Origin: CAMFLJ01 sp965279255
Lineage (GTDB): Bacteria; Actinomycetota; Acidimicrobiia; Acidimicrobiales; Acidimicrobilacustridaceae
NCBI GenBank assembly: GCA_965279255.1
Contig: OZ257146.1
Span: 1,240,001-1,304,000, forward strand
Length of the DNA: 64,000 bases
Direction of reading: 5' to 3'
Positions 56,450 to 64,000 of this stretch are shown here, in pieces. Made by a program: the position numbers and the translations under genes. The notes under the pieces were generated by a model. It was not told the origin of the DNA, made no database searches, and was given only the letters and a program-made list of their open reading frames with translations. Numbering within the stretch: position 1 is the first letter of the stretch; each line of letters opens with the position of its first letter.

Positions 56450-57691
56450 TCAGGTCCTGGCGGTCAGGTCGGCGATGACCGCCGTGGCCGCCCGTCGCCC
56501 GGAGAACAGCGCTCCCTGGATCGAGGCCGTGTCACGGTGGTCGCCGCACACGTAGCCGCCCTCACCCAGGCGCACCGACTGTCGCGGGTGCAGGGGTGGT
56601 CGTTGGTCGGGCTGGCCGTGGGGGATCACGTCGGTGCGGAGCAGCTCCCAGCTCTCGACCTCGGGCCCGAACCACCCGGCGAGCTGGGCTCGCACAGTGC
56701 GCTCGAGCTCACCGCCCAGTGCGTCGGGGCCGGGCACAGCAGCGACGATCGACGCTCGCCCGGGCGGCGCGTACGTGGGCGCGACCTCGCTCATCACCGC
56801 GAGGTTCCGCACCGGCCCGCCGGCCTCGCCGTCGAGCACCAGGGTCGGGCCCCGCAGCGGGGCCCGGTCGGCACCGAACCAGAGCGCGGCGACCGGCCGC
56901 GACCCGGGATCGGCGACCGAGCCGACCAGCCGTGATGCGGTGGGGCCGTCGGTGGCGATGACCACGGCGCGGGCCCGGAGCTGCTCGCCCGCGGCGGTGA
57001 CGGTGGTGCCGGCGAGGGTCTCGACCGGGGCCTCGAGGCGCACGCACCCGGCCGGCAGCGGCGCGGCGATGGCGTCCGGAAGGGCGGCCATGCCGGCGGC
57101 GGGCACGGCGGTGTCACCGACGGCGAGCATCCGCAGGATGACGTCGAAGCGGCGCGACGAGACCTCCAGGTCGGGGTCGAGCTGGATGCCGGCGAAGAGG
57201 GGCCGGAAGAAGCGCTCGACGATGCGGTCGCTGAACCCCAGCGAGCGGAGCCGCTCGGCGGTCGTGGTCTCGGGCCGACGCAGGAGGTCGGGCACCGAGC
57301 CCCGGCGGACGGACACGACCGCTCTGAGGATCCGCAGCTTGTCGGCGAACGAACCGATGGGTGAGAGGAGGGTGCCCGGGAGGTCGGCCGGCCGGCGGAG
57401 GGGGTCGCCCACGGTGTGGAACGAGCCGTCGAACCACACCCGGGCCCCGGGGGTGAAGCGGCGGAGGTCGAGGTCGTCGAGGTCGACCCACCGGCCGACC
57501 TCCGGGTAGCCGGTGAGCAGGATCTGGAACCCCCGGTCGAGCAGGTACCCGTCGACGTGATCGGTGCGGACGCGACCTCCGACGCCGTCGGACGACTCGA
57601 GCACCGTGACGTCGAGGCCGGCGGCGGTCAGGGTGCGGGCACAGGCCAGGCCGGCCAGCCCGGCCCCGACCACGATCACGTCGTGTTCCAT
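56450..57691 (-). CDS. FAD-dependent amine oxidase/phytoene desaturase-fold oxidoreductase
   Basis: 413 residues. The dinucleotide motif VIVVGAGLAGLACARTL is followed by GGRVRTDHVDGYLLDRGFQ, and the C-terminal FAD motif is GYVCGDHRDTASIQGALFSGRRA. These match protoporphyrinogen oxidase/carotenoid desaturase-like flavoproteins. The substrate is unknown. ATG at 57691 with no strong ribosome site; divergent from the LCP gene. Confidence 0.87.
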   Translation of the reverse strand: MEHDVIVVGAGLAGLACARTLTAAGLDVTVLESSDGVGGRVRTDHVDGYLLDRGFQILLTGYPEVGRWVDLDDLDLRRFTPGARVWFDGSFHTVGDPLRRPADLPGTLLSPIGSFADKLRILRAVVSVRRGSVPDLLRRPETTTAERLRSLGFSDRIVERFFRPLFAGIQLDPDLEVSSRRFDVILRMLAVGDTAVPAAGMAALPDAIAAPLPAGCVRLEAPVETLAGTTVTAAGEQLRARAVVIATDGPTASRLVGSVADPGSRPVAALWFGADRAPLRGPTLVLDGEAGGPVRNLAVMSEVAPTYAPPGRASIVAAVPGPDALGGELERTVRAQLAGWFGPEVESWELLRTDVIPHGQPDQRPPLHPRQSVRLGEGGYVCGDHRDTASIQGALFSGRRAATAVIADLTART

Positions 57692-57841
57692 GGCGGGGCA
57701 GGCTACCGACGGCCGGTGACGGCCCTCCGATCGGGTGGGCACGGCCCGGGCCCGCTTCCGGGGCTGCCACGGTGGAGGCGCGGCCCGGCCCTACCATCGC
57801 CGCCATGCAGTCGGCACCCGTCCGGGGCGAGGCCCACCGTC

Positions 57842-59131
57842 GTGGCTGACGGCACCCACGACGACCACGGTCGGCGGGTGCTCGGGCGGTCCCGTGCGGC
57901 GGAGCCGAGCCGGGTCGTGGTCGACCCGTCGGCGGGGGCTCCCGCCGCGCCGGCACCACCCGCGGCGCCGAGGCCGGCGCCGCCCGCCGCGCCCGCGCCC
58001 CTGGCCGCCGCACCGGTCGTGCCCCCCGAGGCGCGCCCGTGGAACCAGCCCCGGCCCGAACGGCAGGTCATCGGCTCGTCCGCGGCCGCCCCCCGCCCCG
58101 TCACCGGGACGGGAGGCGGTGCCCCGCCGCCACCACCGTCCAACCGGCGGAGCACCCCCGGCGGGCCGGGCGGCAAGGGCCCGTCGGTCCTGCGGCGGAT
58201 CAAGGTGCGTCACGTGGTCGCCGCCCTCGTGCTCGCCGTGGTGGTGCTGCCGCTCGGCCTGTTCGCCTTCGGGTGGTGGCAGTACTCGCGGATCCCGAAG
58301 GTCGACGTGTCGGCCGTGCTCAGCCCGCGCGCCGGGCGCAAGGGCACGAACTACCTGATCGTGGGCACCGACTCCCGCGAGGGGATCTCGGCCAACGACC
58401 CCAACGCAGGGGCCTTCCTGGGCGAGGCCGTCACCGGCGCCCGCACCGACACGATCATGGTGCTGCACACCGAGGGCTCGACCGCGCAGCTGGTGTCGGT
58501 GCCCCGCGACCTCTGGGTCACCGACCCCGCCACCGGCCAGAAGGGTCGGATCAACTCCACGTTCTCGAACGGTCCGGCCAACCTCATCAAGGCGGTGGAG
58601 AACCTCGGGGTACCGATCGACCACTACATGGAGATCAACTTCGTCTCGTTCTCCAAGCTGGTCGACGCCGTGGGCGGGATCACCGTCGACTTCCCGAACC
58701 CGGCACGCGACGACCACTCCGGCCTCTACGTCGACAAGGCGGGCAAGAACCACCTCAACGGCTCGCAGGCCCTCGCCTACGTGCGCAGCCGCTACTACAC
58801 CGAGCTCATCGACGGGAAGTGGGTGACCGACCCCACGGCCGACATCGGGCGCACGGTGCGCCAGCGGGCGTTCCTCACGGCGTTGATGAAGGGCATCACC
58901 GGTGAGCGGAACCCGCTCGCGCTGTTGCGCGTCCCCGGGGCCCTGGGCTCGGGCATGAAGGTCGACACGACGCTGGGGTACCTCGACGCGTTGCGCCTGG
59001 GCTGGAAGCTCCAGGGCACCGAGCTGGTGCCGGTCGCACTGCCCGTCACGCCGCGCACGACGAGCGGCGGGGCCGCGGTGCTCGACCTCCAGAGCGAGGC
59101 GTCCACCGTGGTCGCCGGCCTCGCCCGGTGA
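57842..59131 (+). CDS. LytR-CpsA-Psr (LCP) family cell-wall glycopolymer ligase
   Basis: 429 residues. An about 110-residue cytoplasmic Pro/Ala/Gly-rich region precedes one membrane helix (VVAALVLAVVVLPLGLFAF), then the extracellular LCP domain: LIVGTDSREG, GARTDTIMVLHTEG, QLVSVPRDLWV and LAYVRSRYYT carry the conserved Asp and Arg residues. LCP enzymes attach lipid-linked glycopolymers to peptidoglycan. GTG at 57842; its stop overlaps the next gene's GTG. Confidence 0.9.
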   Translation: MADGTHDDHGRRVLGRSRAAEPSRVVVDPSAGAPAAPAPPAAPRPAPPAAPAPLAAAPVVPPEARPWNQPRPERQVIGSSAAAPRPVTGTGGGAPPPPPSNRRSTPGGPGGKGPSVLRRIKVRHVVAALVLAVVVLPLGLFAFGWWQYSRIPKVDVSAVLSPRAGRKGTNYLIVGTDSREGISANDPNAGAFLGEAVTGARTDTIMVLHTEGSTAQLVSVPRDLWVTDPATGQKGRINSTFSNGPANLIKAVENLGVPIDHYMEINFVSFSKLVDAVGGITVDFPNPARDDHSGLYVDKAGKNHLNGSQALAYVRSRYYTELIDGKWVTDPTADIGRTVRQRAFLTALMKGITGERNPLALLRVPGALGSGMKVDTTLGYLDALRLGWKLQGTELVPVALPVTPRTTSGGAAVLDLQSEASTVVAGLAR

Positions 59132-59559
59132 GCGCGACCCGCACACCGCTGTGGCTGTCGCACCACTGGCCCGACCAGTACGACCGGTGCGTGGTCGTCG
59201 GCCACCGCCACGTGTGCCGCCGGTGCATCGTGATGTACCCGATCGCGTTCGTCGTGGCCGGCCTGGCCGTGGCGGGGTGGGCCCTGCCGTCGCCGTGGTC
59301 GCAGGTGGCGCTGCTCGTGCTGCCGCTCCCGGCGCTCATCGAGTTCGTCGGTGAGCACCGCCGGGCCTGGGCCTACTCGGGCACCCGCCAGTCGTGGCTG
59401 GGAGCGCTGCAGGGCCTTGGCATGGGCGTCGGGTTCGGGCGCTACCTCGAGACCCCCAGCGACCCCTGGTTCTGGGCCGTGGGCATCACGTACTCGCTGA
59501 TCGCCTTCCTCGCCGCGGTGACCGCCCCGAGGGCCCCGGCGCCCGCCGACGAGCCCTGA
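59128..59559 (+). CDS. Small membrane protein with a Cys/His motif (DUF2085-like)
   Basis: 143 residues, three membrane segments (FVVAGLAVAGWALPSPW, ALLVLPLPALIEFVG, WAVGITYSLIAFLAAV). Before the first helix lies GHRHVCRRCIVMYP, a possible metal-binding cluster resembling DUF2085 proteins. GTG at 59128 overlaps the LCP stop, so it is co-translated with the LCP enzyme and may assist it. Confidence 0.72.
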   Translation: MSATRTPLWLSHHWPDQYDRCVVVGHRHVCRRCIVMYPIAFVVAGLAVAGWALPSPWSQVALLVLPLPALIEFVGEHRRAWAYSGTRQSWLGALQGLGMGVGFGRYLETPSDPWFWAVGITYSLIAFLAAVTAPRAPAPADEP

Positions 59560-59588
59560 CCCGGCCAGCGGGCCGCTCGACGCCGGCC

Positions 59589-59933
59589 TCAGGCGATGAT
59601 CACGGCGGTGCCGTAGGCGACGATCTCCGAGAGGCCGTCACCGACGTCGGATGAGTCGAACCGGACGCCGATGACGGCGTTGCCGCCCAGCTCCTGGGCG
59701 TGGGCGACCAGTCGCTCGAGGGCGTGGCGCCGGGCCTCCTCGACGACCGCGGTGTACTGCGGGACCTCGCCGGCCTTGAGTGAGCGCAGGCCGCCACTGA
59801 GGCCCTTGGCGAAGCCGACGCTGCGCACGATGAGGCCGAAGCACAGCCCGATCGTCTGCTGGATCGTGGTGCCCGGGATGTCGAAGGCGGTCGTGCAGGG
59901 CATGGGCAGGGGCGTGGCCCCGAGATCGGTCAT
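59589..59933 (-). CDS. YbjQ/UPF0145 family protein
   Basis: 114 residues. The family pattern is visible: TTAFDIPGTTIQQTIGLCFGLIVRSVGF, ALERLVAHAQELGGNAVIGVRFD and EIVAYGTAVII. YbjQ proteins form pentameric rings with a possible metal site; their role is unknown. ATG at 59933; the ORF extension to 60014 has no family character. Confidence 0.87.
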   Translation of the reverse strand: MTDLGATPLPMPCTTAFDIPGTTIQQTIGLCFGLIVRSVGFAKGLSGGLRSLKAGEVPQYTAVVEEARRHALERLVAHAQELGGNAVIGVRFDSSDVGDGLSEIVAYGTAVIIA

Positions 59934-60110
59934 CCGGTGCTCCAGTGTGAGAGGTGCCCGGATGGTAGGACCGCTCCGAGCTCCCGGTCCGCGTCGACGG
60001 CCGCACGAGGTCACTCCGACACGAGCCGGCCGGACGGCGACGTCGGGTTACCGGTCGGTAGGATCGGGAGGTCGGCTCCAGGGCGGAGCCGCTCCCCGGA
60101 GGTGCCCGCC

Positions 60111-61676
60111 ATGACCACCGTCGAGCCCGCGTCGGGACGTCGATCCGACGACGCGTCCCGCCGCATCGAGGTCCACGACCCCCGGACGGGCGAGCTGATC
60201 GGCTCGGTGCCCGATCAGGGCGCCGACGAGGTGGCCGAGGCCGTCGCCGCGGCCCGCGCCGCGTACGGCGGCTGGGGCCGTCTGAGCTTCGCCGAGCGGG
60301 CCGAGCACCTGCTCGTGGTCCGGGACGTGCTCCTCGACCGCATCGACGAGGTCACCCGGGTGATCGTGTCCGAGACGGGCAAGCTCCCGGCGGAAGCCCT
60401 GGTCAACGAGGTCATGATCGTGGCCGAGACCATCGCCTACTACGCCCGCCACGGCGCCAGGGCCCTGCGCCCCGAGCGGGCCCGCACCGGGATGCTCGGC
60501 CACAAGCGGGCGTCGCGCACCTTCGAGCCGATGGGCGTCATCGGGGTCATCAGCCCGTGGAACTATCCGTTCACGCTCGCCATGACCCCGGTGGTCACCG
60601 CCCTGTTCGCCGGCAACGCCGCCGTGCTGAAGCCCTCGGAGGTCACCCCGCTCACCGGCCTGCTCATCGGTGACCTGTTCGCCTCCGCCTTCGCCGGCAC
60701 CCGCCACGAGGGCGTGGTGCAGGTCGTCACGGGCCGGGGGGCCACCGGCGAGGCCCTGGTCCGGTCGGGCGTGCAGAAGATCTGCTTCACCGGCTCGGCC
60801 GCCACCGGGCGCCGGGTGATGGCGGCCGCCGCCGACACGCTGACGCCGGTGGTGCTCGAGCTCGGGGGCAAGGACCCGATGATCGTGTGCGCCGACGCCG
60901 ACATCGACCGGGCCGCCTCGGCAGCGGTGTGGGGCGCGTTCCAGAACTCGGGCCAGACCTGCCAGAGCGTCGAACGGGTCTACGTGGAGGCGCCGGTCTA
61001 CGACGCGTTCGTCGACCGGGTCGTCACCCGCACGCGCGCCATCCGCCAGGGCTCGGGGCCCGGCTCCGACGTGGGGTCGATGACCTTCCCGCCCCAGCTC
61101 GACGTGGTCGAGCGCCACCTCGTCGACGCCATGGCCAAGGGCGCCACGGCCCTGACCGGTGGTCGGCGGGTGCCCGGGCGTGACGGCCTCTGGTTCGAGC
61201 CGACCGTGCTGGTCGACGTCGACCACGACATGGCGATCATGCGCGACGAGACCTTCGGGCCGGTGCTGCCGATCATGCGGGTGGCCGACACCGAGGAGGC
61301 CGTCACCCTGGCCAACGACTCCACCTTCGGCCTCAACTCGTCGGTCTGGACCGGCGACGCCGCCAAGGGCCGGGCGTTGGCCCGTCGCATCGAGGCAGGG
61401 AACGTCTGCATCAACGACGTGCTGGTCTCCTACGGTGTGGCCGACCTGCCCTTCGGCGGGGTGAAGGAGTCCGGCATCGGCCGGGTGCACGGGTTGCAGG
61501 CGCTGCGCGATTTCAGCGTGGCCAAGTCGGTGCTGGTCGACCGGGCGGGGCTGAGCCGCGAGCCGTGGTGGTACCCGATGCCGGGGTGGCTCGACGCCGG
61601 CACGCGGGCGAGCCTGATCCTGCGCCACCGGCGTGGCGTCGGGGCCAAGCTCCGCGCCCTGCGCCGCAAGGGCTGA
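60111..61676 (+). CDS. NAD(P)-dependent aldehyde dehydrogenase
   Basis: 521 residues. The NAD-binding strand is PWNYPFTLAMTPV, the catalytic Glu is in LELGGKDP and the catalytic Cys in QNSGQTCQS. The extra C-terminal 30 residues are basic and aromatic (PWWYPMPGW, LILRHRRGVGAKLRALRRKG), suggesting membrane association. It oxidises aldehydes to acids and could complete the alcohol dehydrogenase/acyl-CoA synthetase route, though it lies 40 kb away. ATG at 60111 follows GGAGGT. Confidence 0.93.
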   Translation: MTTVEPASGRRSDDASRRIEVHDPRTGELIGSVPDQGADEVAEAVAAARAAYGGWGRLSFAERAEHLLVVRDVLLDRIDEVTRVIVSETGKLPAEALVNEVMIVAETIAYYARHGARALRPERARTGMLGHKRASRTFEPMGVIGVISPWNYPFTLAMTPVVTALFAGNAAVLKPSEVTPLTGLLIGDLFASAFAGTRHEGVVQVVTGRGATGEALVRSGVQKICFTGSAATGRRVMAAAADTLTPVVLELGGKDPMIVCADADIDRAASAAVWGAFQNSGQTCQSVERVYVEAPVYDAFVDRVVTRTRAIRQGSGPGSDVGSMTFPPQLDVVERHLVDAMAKGATALTGGRRVPGRDGLWFEPTVLVDVDHDMAIMRDETFGPVLPIMRVADTEEAVTLANDSTFGLNSSVWTGDAAKGRALARRIEAGNVCINDVLVSYGVADLPFGGVKESGIGRVHGLQALRDFSVAKSVLVDRAGLSREPWWYPMPGWLDAGTRASLILRHRRGVGAKLRALRRKG

Positions 61677-61717
61677 GAGCGCGCCCGCCTCGGAGCGACC
61701 TGCCGGCGGCGGCCGGC

Positions 61718-62314
61718 TCAGTCGGTGACGGTGAGCAGCACGTGGTCGGGCTTGGCCGCTGCCGCCTCGAACACGTGGAAGGTGTTCTCCACCATGGGCA
61801 CGAGGTCCTGGTGGTCGCGGAACACGCTCCGGTCGAGGCGCCGCATCCGCTCGAGGGCGGAGGTGATGTCGTCGTGATCGAGCCAGCCCTTGGTGCCCCA
61901 CCCGAACCGCAGCCGCAGCCGCTCGACGATGGCGTCAGGCAGGTGGCGCTCGGCCAGGGTGAGCAGCTCACGACCACGGGCGAGGCGACGGGCCTCCGAC
62001 ATGTGCCAGCCGAGCTGGGGGAGGCCGCGGCGGACCGAGTCGGGGCACTGCAGCGCAGGGGTGGCGATGAGGTACGGGGCCATGAGCACCCGGTACCAGT
62101 CGACGAGGTGGGCGTCCTCGCACTCGCACCGCCAGTGCTCGGGGTCGAGCGCCAGCAGCTCGACGTAGGACCGCAGCGCGGGGTCGGTGCTGTGCCAGAT
62201 CTCCGTGGCCCGGTCCCGCACGGCGACCAGGCCGTCGTCGGAGCCGAGCAGCGCCTCGAAGTCGTGATGGAACTCGATCGGGTCGAGCATCCAAGCCCTG
62301 CCGATGTCGGTCAT
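61718..62314 (-). CDS. Conserved protein of unknown function, helical
   Basis: 198 residues, mainly alpha-helical and rich in His, Trp and acidic residues, with no signal peptide or membrane segment. ALDPEHWRCECEDAHLVDWYRVL and LRLRFGWGTKGWLDHDDI are the most distinctive parts. No family could be named. ATG at 62314 (ATG at 62290 also in frame). Codon use fits a real gene. Confidence 0.65.
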   Translation of the reverse strand: MTDIGRAWMLDPIEFHHDFEALLGSDDGLVAVRDRATEIWHSTDPALRSYVELLALDPEHWRCECEDAHLVDWYRVLMAPYLIATPALQCPDSVRRGLPQLGWHMSEARRLARGRELLTLAERHLPDAIVERLRLRFGWGTKGWLDHDDITSALERMRRLDRSVFRDHQDLVPMVENTFHVFEAAAAKPDHVLLTVTD

Positions 62315-62408
62315 CGCAGCCCCTTGAATGGTCCGTTCACGGGTGTGACGACAATGTTCGCGGCGGGCGCGGACGCGCGCGCGGATGGTGCGACATCGGG
62401 CACGTCGG

Positions 62409-62993
62409 TCAGGGCCGGCGGCGGAGCTCCTCGACCAGGGCCTCGACGACCGGGCGCAGCGGCGGGGTCGGTGCCGCCTCGATCGAGTCCATCGTGCAGA
62501 AGGCGTCGGTGCCGAAGGCTCGGCCCTGCAGGGTGATCAGGACCGAGCAGGACGGACCGCCCTCGAAGCGCACGATCACCTCGAGGATCCCGAGCTGGCG
62601 ATCGACGTAGCCGATGCCCCCGAGGCGGGCCCCGGCCTCGAGCAGCAGGGCAAAGGCCTCGGTGGGCGGCGCCCCGATGGCGATGGTGTCGCCGTCGGCG
62701 TCGGCCTCCACCGAATCGACCTCCCACGGACGGGGAGGCGGCTCCGGGGGAGGGGGTGGCGGTGGCGGCGGCTCGGGGACAGCGTCGGTGCCCCCCTCGA
62801 TGACGGCCCGGCGCACGACGGCGAAGGCGCCGGTGATGCGGGCCGTGCGGGCGGTCGCGTCGGCCTCGTCGCCGTCGGGGCCGACGACGTCGGGGTGGGC
62901 CAGGCGGACCTTGGCCCGGTAGGCCTCACGCACCTCCTGCATCGGGGTGCCGGGCCGGAGGTCGAGTACCTCGAGCGCCTCGGCCAGGTCCAC
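62409..62993 (-). CDS. J-domain protein with polyproline linker and C-terminal alpha/beta domain
   Basis: 194 residues. Residues 1-65 form a J domain with the HPD motif (LAHPDVVGPD), the Hsp70-stimulating signature. A run of nine prolines with PEPPP follows at about residues 75-88, then an unrecognised domain of about 100 residues that reads as mixed beta and helix. It may bring DnaK to a specific client. GTG at 62993, three bases after the lipoprotein stop, so co-transcribed with it. Confidence 0.8.
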   Translation of the reverse strand: MDLAEALEVLDLRPGTPMQEVREAYRAKVRLAHPDVVGPDGDEADATARTARITGAFAVVRRAVIEGGTDAVPEPPPPPPPPPEPPPRPWEVDSVEADADGDTIAIGAPPTEAFALLLEAGARLGGIGYVDRQLGILEVIVRFEGGPSCSVLITLQGRAFGTDAFCTMDSIEAAPTPPLRPVVEALVEELRRRP

Positions 62994-62996
62994 GGG

Positions 62997-63494
62997 TCAG
63001 GCGGCGGGCGACCGGAAGGCCACCGCCTGGGTGGACGACTGCCCGTTGGCGCCGGTGGCGATGAGGAGCACGGTGTGCACACCGCCGTCGCAGGCCACCG
63101 CGGGAACGGTGATCGGCTCGGCGGTGGCCGACGAACCGCCGGGGGCGCCGTCGAGGAAGACGCTGAACACCCTGACCGGCGGCTGGGCGGTCGTCTCGAA
63201 CGTGACCGTGACGGGGATGGCGCCGCCCGAGCACGCGGCCGCGCCCGGTTCGGCGATGAGGGAACGGATGACGGGGGCGCCGTCGGCGGCCGGGCTGGTG
63301 GGCGGCACCTCGGTGACCGGCGTCGTGGTGGGCGCGCTGCCGTCGGGCCCGGGGACCGTGGTGGTGATGCTGAGCGACGACGGGAGGGTGACGTCGGTGA
63401 CCCCACCCTTGTCGCCCCCGCCGCAGGCCCCTGCCCCGACCGAGAGCAGCGCGAGCGCGAGGACGACCGACGCCGTGCGGGCCCTGGGCCTCAC
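62997..63494 (-). CDS. Secreted lipoprotein of unknown function
   Basis: 165 residues. A signal peptide ends at a weak lipobox (VGAGAC), followed by a Thr/Pro/Ser-rich tether (residues about 30-70) and an immunoglobulin-like beta domain with VTVTFETTAQPPVRVFSVFL and AVACDGGVHTVLLIATG. Two cysteines in the domain could pair. GTG at 63494 overlaps the M18 peptidase stop (GTGA). Confidence 0.75.
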   Translation of the reverse strand: MRPRARTASVVLALALLSVGAGACGGGDKGGVTDVTLPSSLSITTTVPGPDGSAPTTTPVTEVPPTSPAADGAPVIRSLIAEPGAAACSGGAIPVTVTFETTAQPPVRVFSVFLDGAPGGSSATAEPITVPAVACDGGVHTVLLIATGANGQSSTQAVAFRSPAA

Positions 63495-64000
63495 GACGCG
63501 ACCGGCACGCGGGCCGAGGGCAGCCGCAGGAACTCGGTGAGGAGGGCCACGAAGGCGGCGGGGTCGTCGGCGCCGCAGAGCTCGCGGGCCGAGTGCATCG
63601 AGAGCTGGGCCACGCCGACGTCGACGGTGGTCATGCCGAGTCGGGCCGACGTGACCGGCCCGATGGTGGAGCCGCACGGCATGTCGCCCCTGGTCACGAA
63701 GTGCTGCAGGGCGACGCCCGCCCGCTCGGCGGCGGTGACGACGAGGGCTTCACCGGCGGCGTCGGTGGCGTACCGGACGTTGGCGTTGTGCTTCAGCACC
63801 GGGCCGGCGTTGACGGCGACGAGGTGGCCGGGCTCGTGGCGGCCCACGTAGTTGGGGTGGGTGGCGTGGGCACCGTCGGCCGACAGGCACGCCGAGGCGG
63901 CGAGCGAGGCGAACCAGCCGTCGCGGTCGAGGCCGCCGGCGGTGGCGATGCGCTCGAGGACCGTGGCCAGCAGCGACCCCGCGGCGCCCGTGGCCGACTC
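63491..64000 (-). CDS. M18 family aminopeptidase (ApeB/DAP-like), C-terminal part
   Basis: The last 169 residues of a protein that starts beyond the window. Motifs: SADGAHATHPNYVGRHEPGH, VLKHNANVRYATD, RGDMPCGSTIGP and TVDVGVAQLSMHSARE, all hallmark M18 segments with metal ligands. M18 enzymes remove acidic or neutral N-terminal residues from peptides in the cytoplasm. First in a run with the lipoprotein and J-domain genes. Confidence 0.92.
   Translation of the reverse strand, partial: ESATGAAGSLLATVLERIATAGGLDRDGWFASLAASACLSADGAHATHPNYVGRHEPGHLVAVNAGPVLKHNANVRYATDAAGEALVVTAAERAGVALQHFVTRGDMPCGSTIGPVTSARLGMTTVDVGVAQLSMHSARELCGADDPAAFVALLTEFLRLPSARVPVAS

Overview
The window is very GC-rich with strong G/C third-position bias, frequent GTG starts, tightly overlapping stops and starts (GTGA, ATGA, TGATG), an F420-type LLM oxidoreductase, Tat-type lipoproteins and an LCP protein. 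It looks like chromosomal DNA of a free-living actinobacterium, possibly Acidimicrobiia (Ilumatobacter/Iamia-like); the class is an inference from gene style, not a phylogeny. About 60 protein genes cover nearly all of it. No tRNA, rRNA, CRISPR array, transposase or phage gene was recognised, and no gene-free stretch exceeds 300 bases.

Region by region. 1-5.3 kb: the 5' part of an MrpA-type antiporter gene, a polytopic membrane protein, and an efeO-efeB iron uptake pair without an adjacent efeU. 5.3-20.7 kb: a catabolic block (LLM oxidoreductase, P450, three metal-dependent amidohydrolases, cupin dioxygenase, two alpha/beta hydrolases, thiolase-fold/DUF35 pair, MarR regulator, zinc alcohol dehydrogenase, acyl-CoA synthetase), the gene set expected for oxidising, hydrolysing and CoA-activating a cyclic or branched organic substrate. 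20.7-31 kb: mixed housekeeping genes (a PAS-HisKA fragment, an NlpC/P60 wall hydrolase, class I fumarase, a sulfonate/nitrate-type ABC transporter, a flavodoxin, a GT87 mannosyltransferase).

30.9-55.3 kb is the most distinctive part: a purine uptake and catabolism island, almost all on the minus strand. Genes 41782 down to 33252 form one probable operon: solute-binding lipoprotein, ATPase, two permeases, adenosine-deaminase-like enzyme and a three-subunit molybdenum hydroxylase. A paralogous orphan binding protein and an adenosine deaminase follow. Genes 51726 down to 44039 form a second probable operon: a second three-subunit molybdenum hydroxylase, a Rieske oxygenase, adenine deaminase and a P450. 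Genes 54704 to 51965 encode two further AtzB/MtaD-type deaminases, next to a purine-type phosphoribosyltransferase. A phytanoyl-CoA-dioxygenase-like gene and a second Rieske oxygenase lie between the operons. The three leading promoters share one palindrome, TTCAAC-N5-GTTGAA, which ties the island into one regulon. With two Rieske oxygenases, a P450 and a PhyH enzyme among purine deaminases and hydroxylases, I propose that the substrate may be a modified (for example N-alkylated) purine; this is inference.

55.3-64 kb: an unknown small protein overlapped by an antisense XRE regulator, a FAD amine-oxidase-fold protein, an LCP cell-wall ligase, an aldehyde dehydrogenase, a J-domain protein, a lipoprotein and the 3' part of an M18 aminopeptidase. 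Recurrent non-coding elements include four copies of a double-hairpin REP-like palindrome, several long perfect terminator hairpins, and a 16-base palindrome (TAGGCCGAATGGCCTA) of unknown function.
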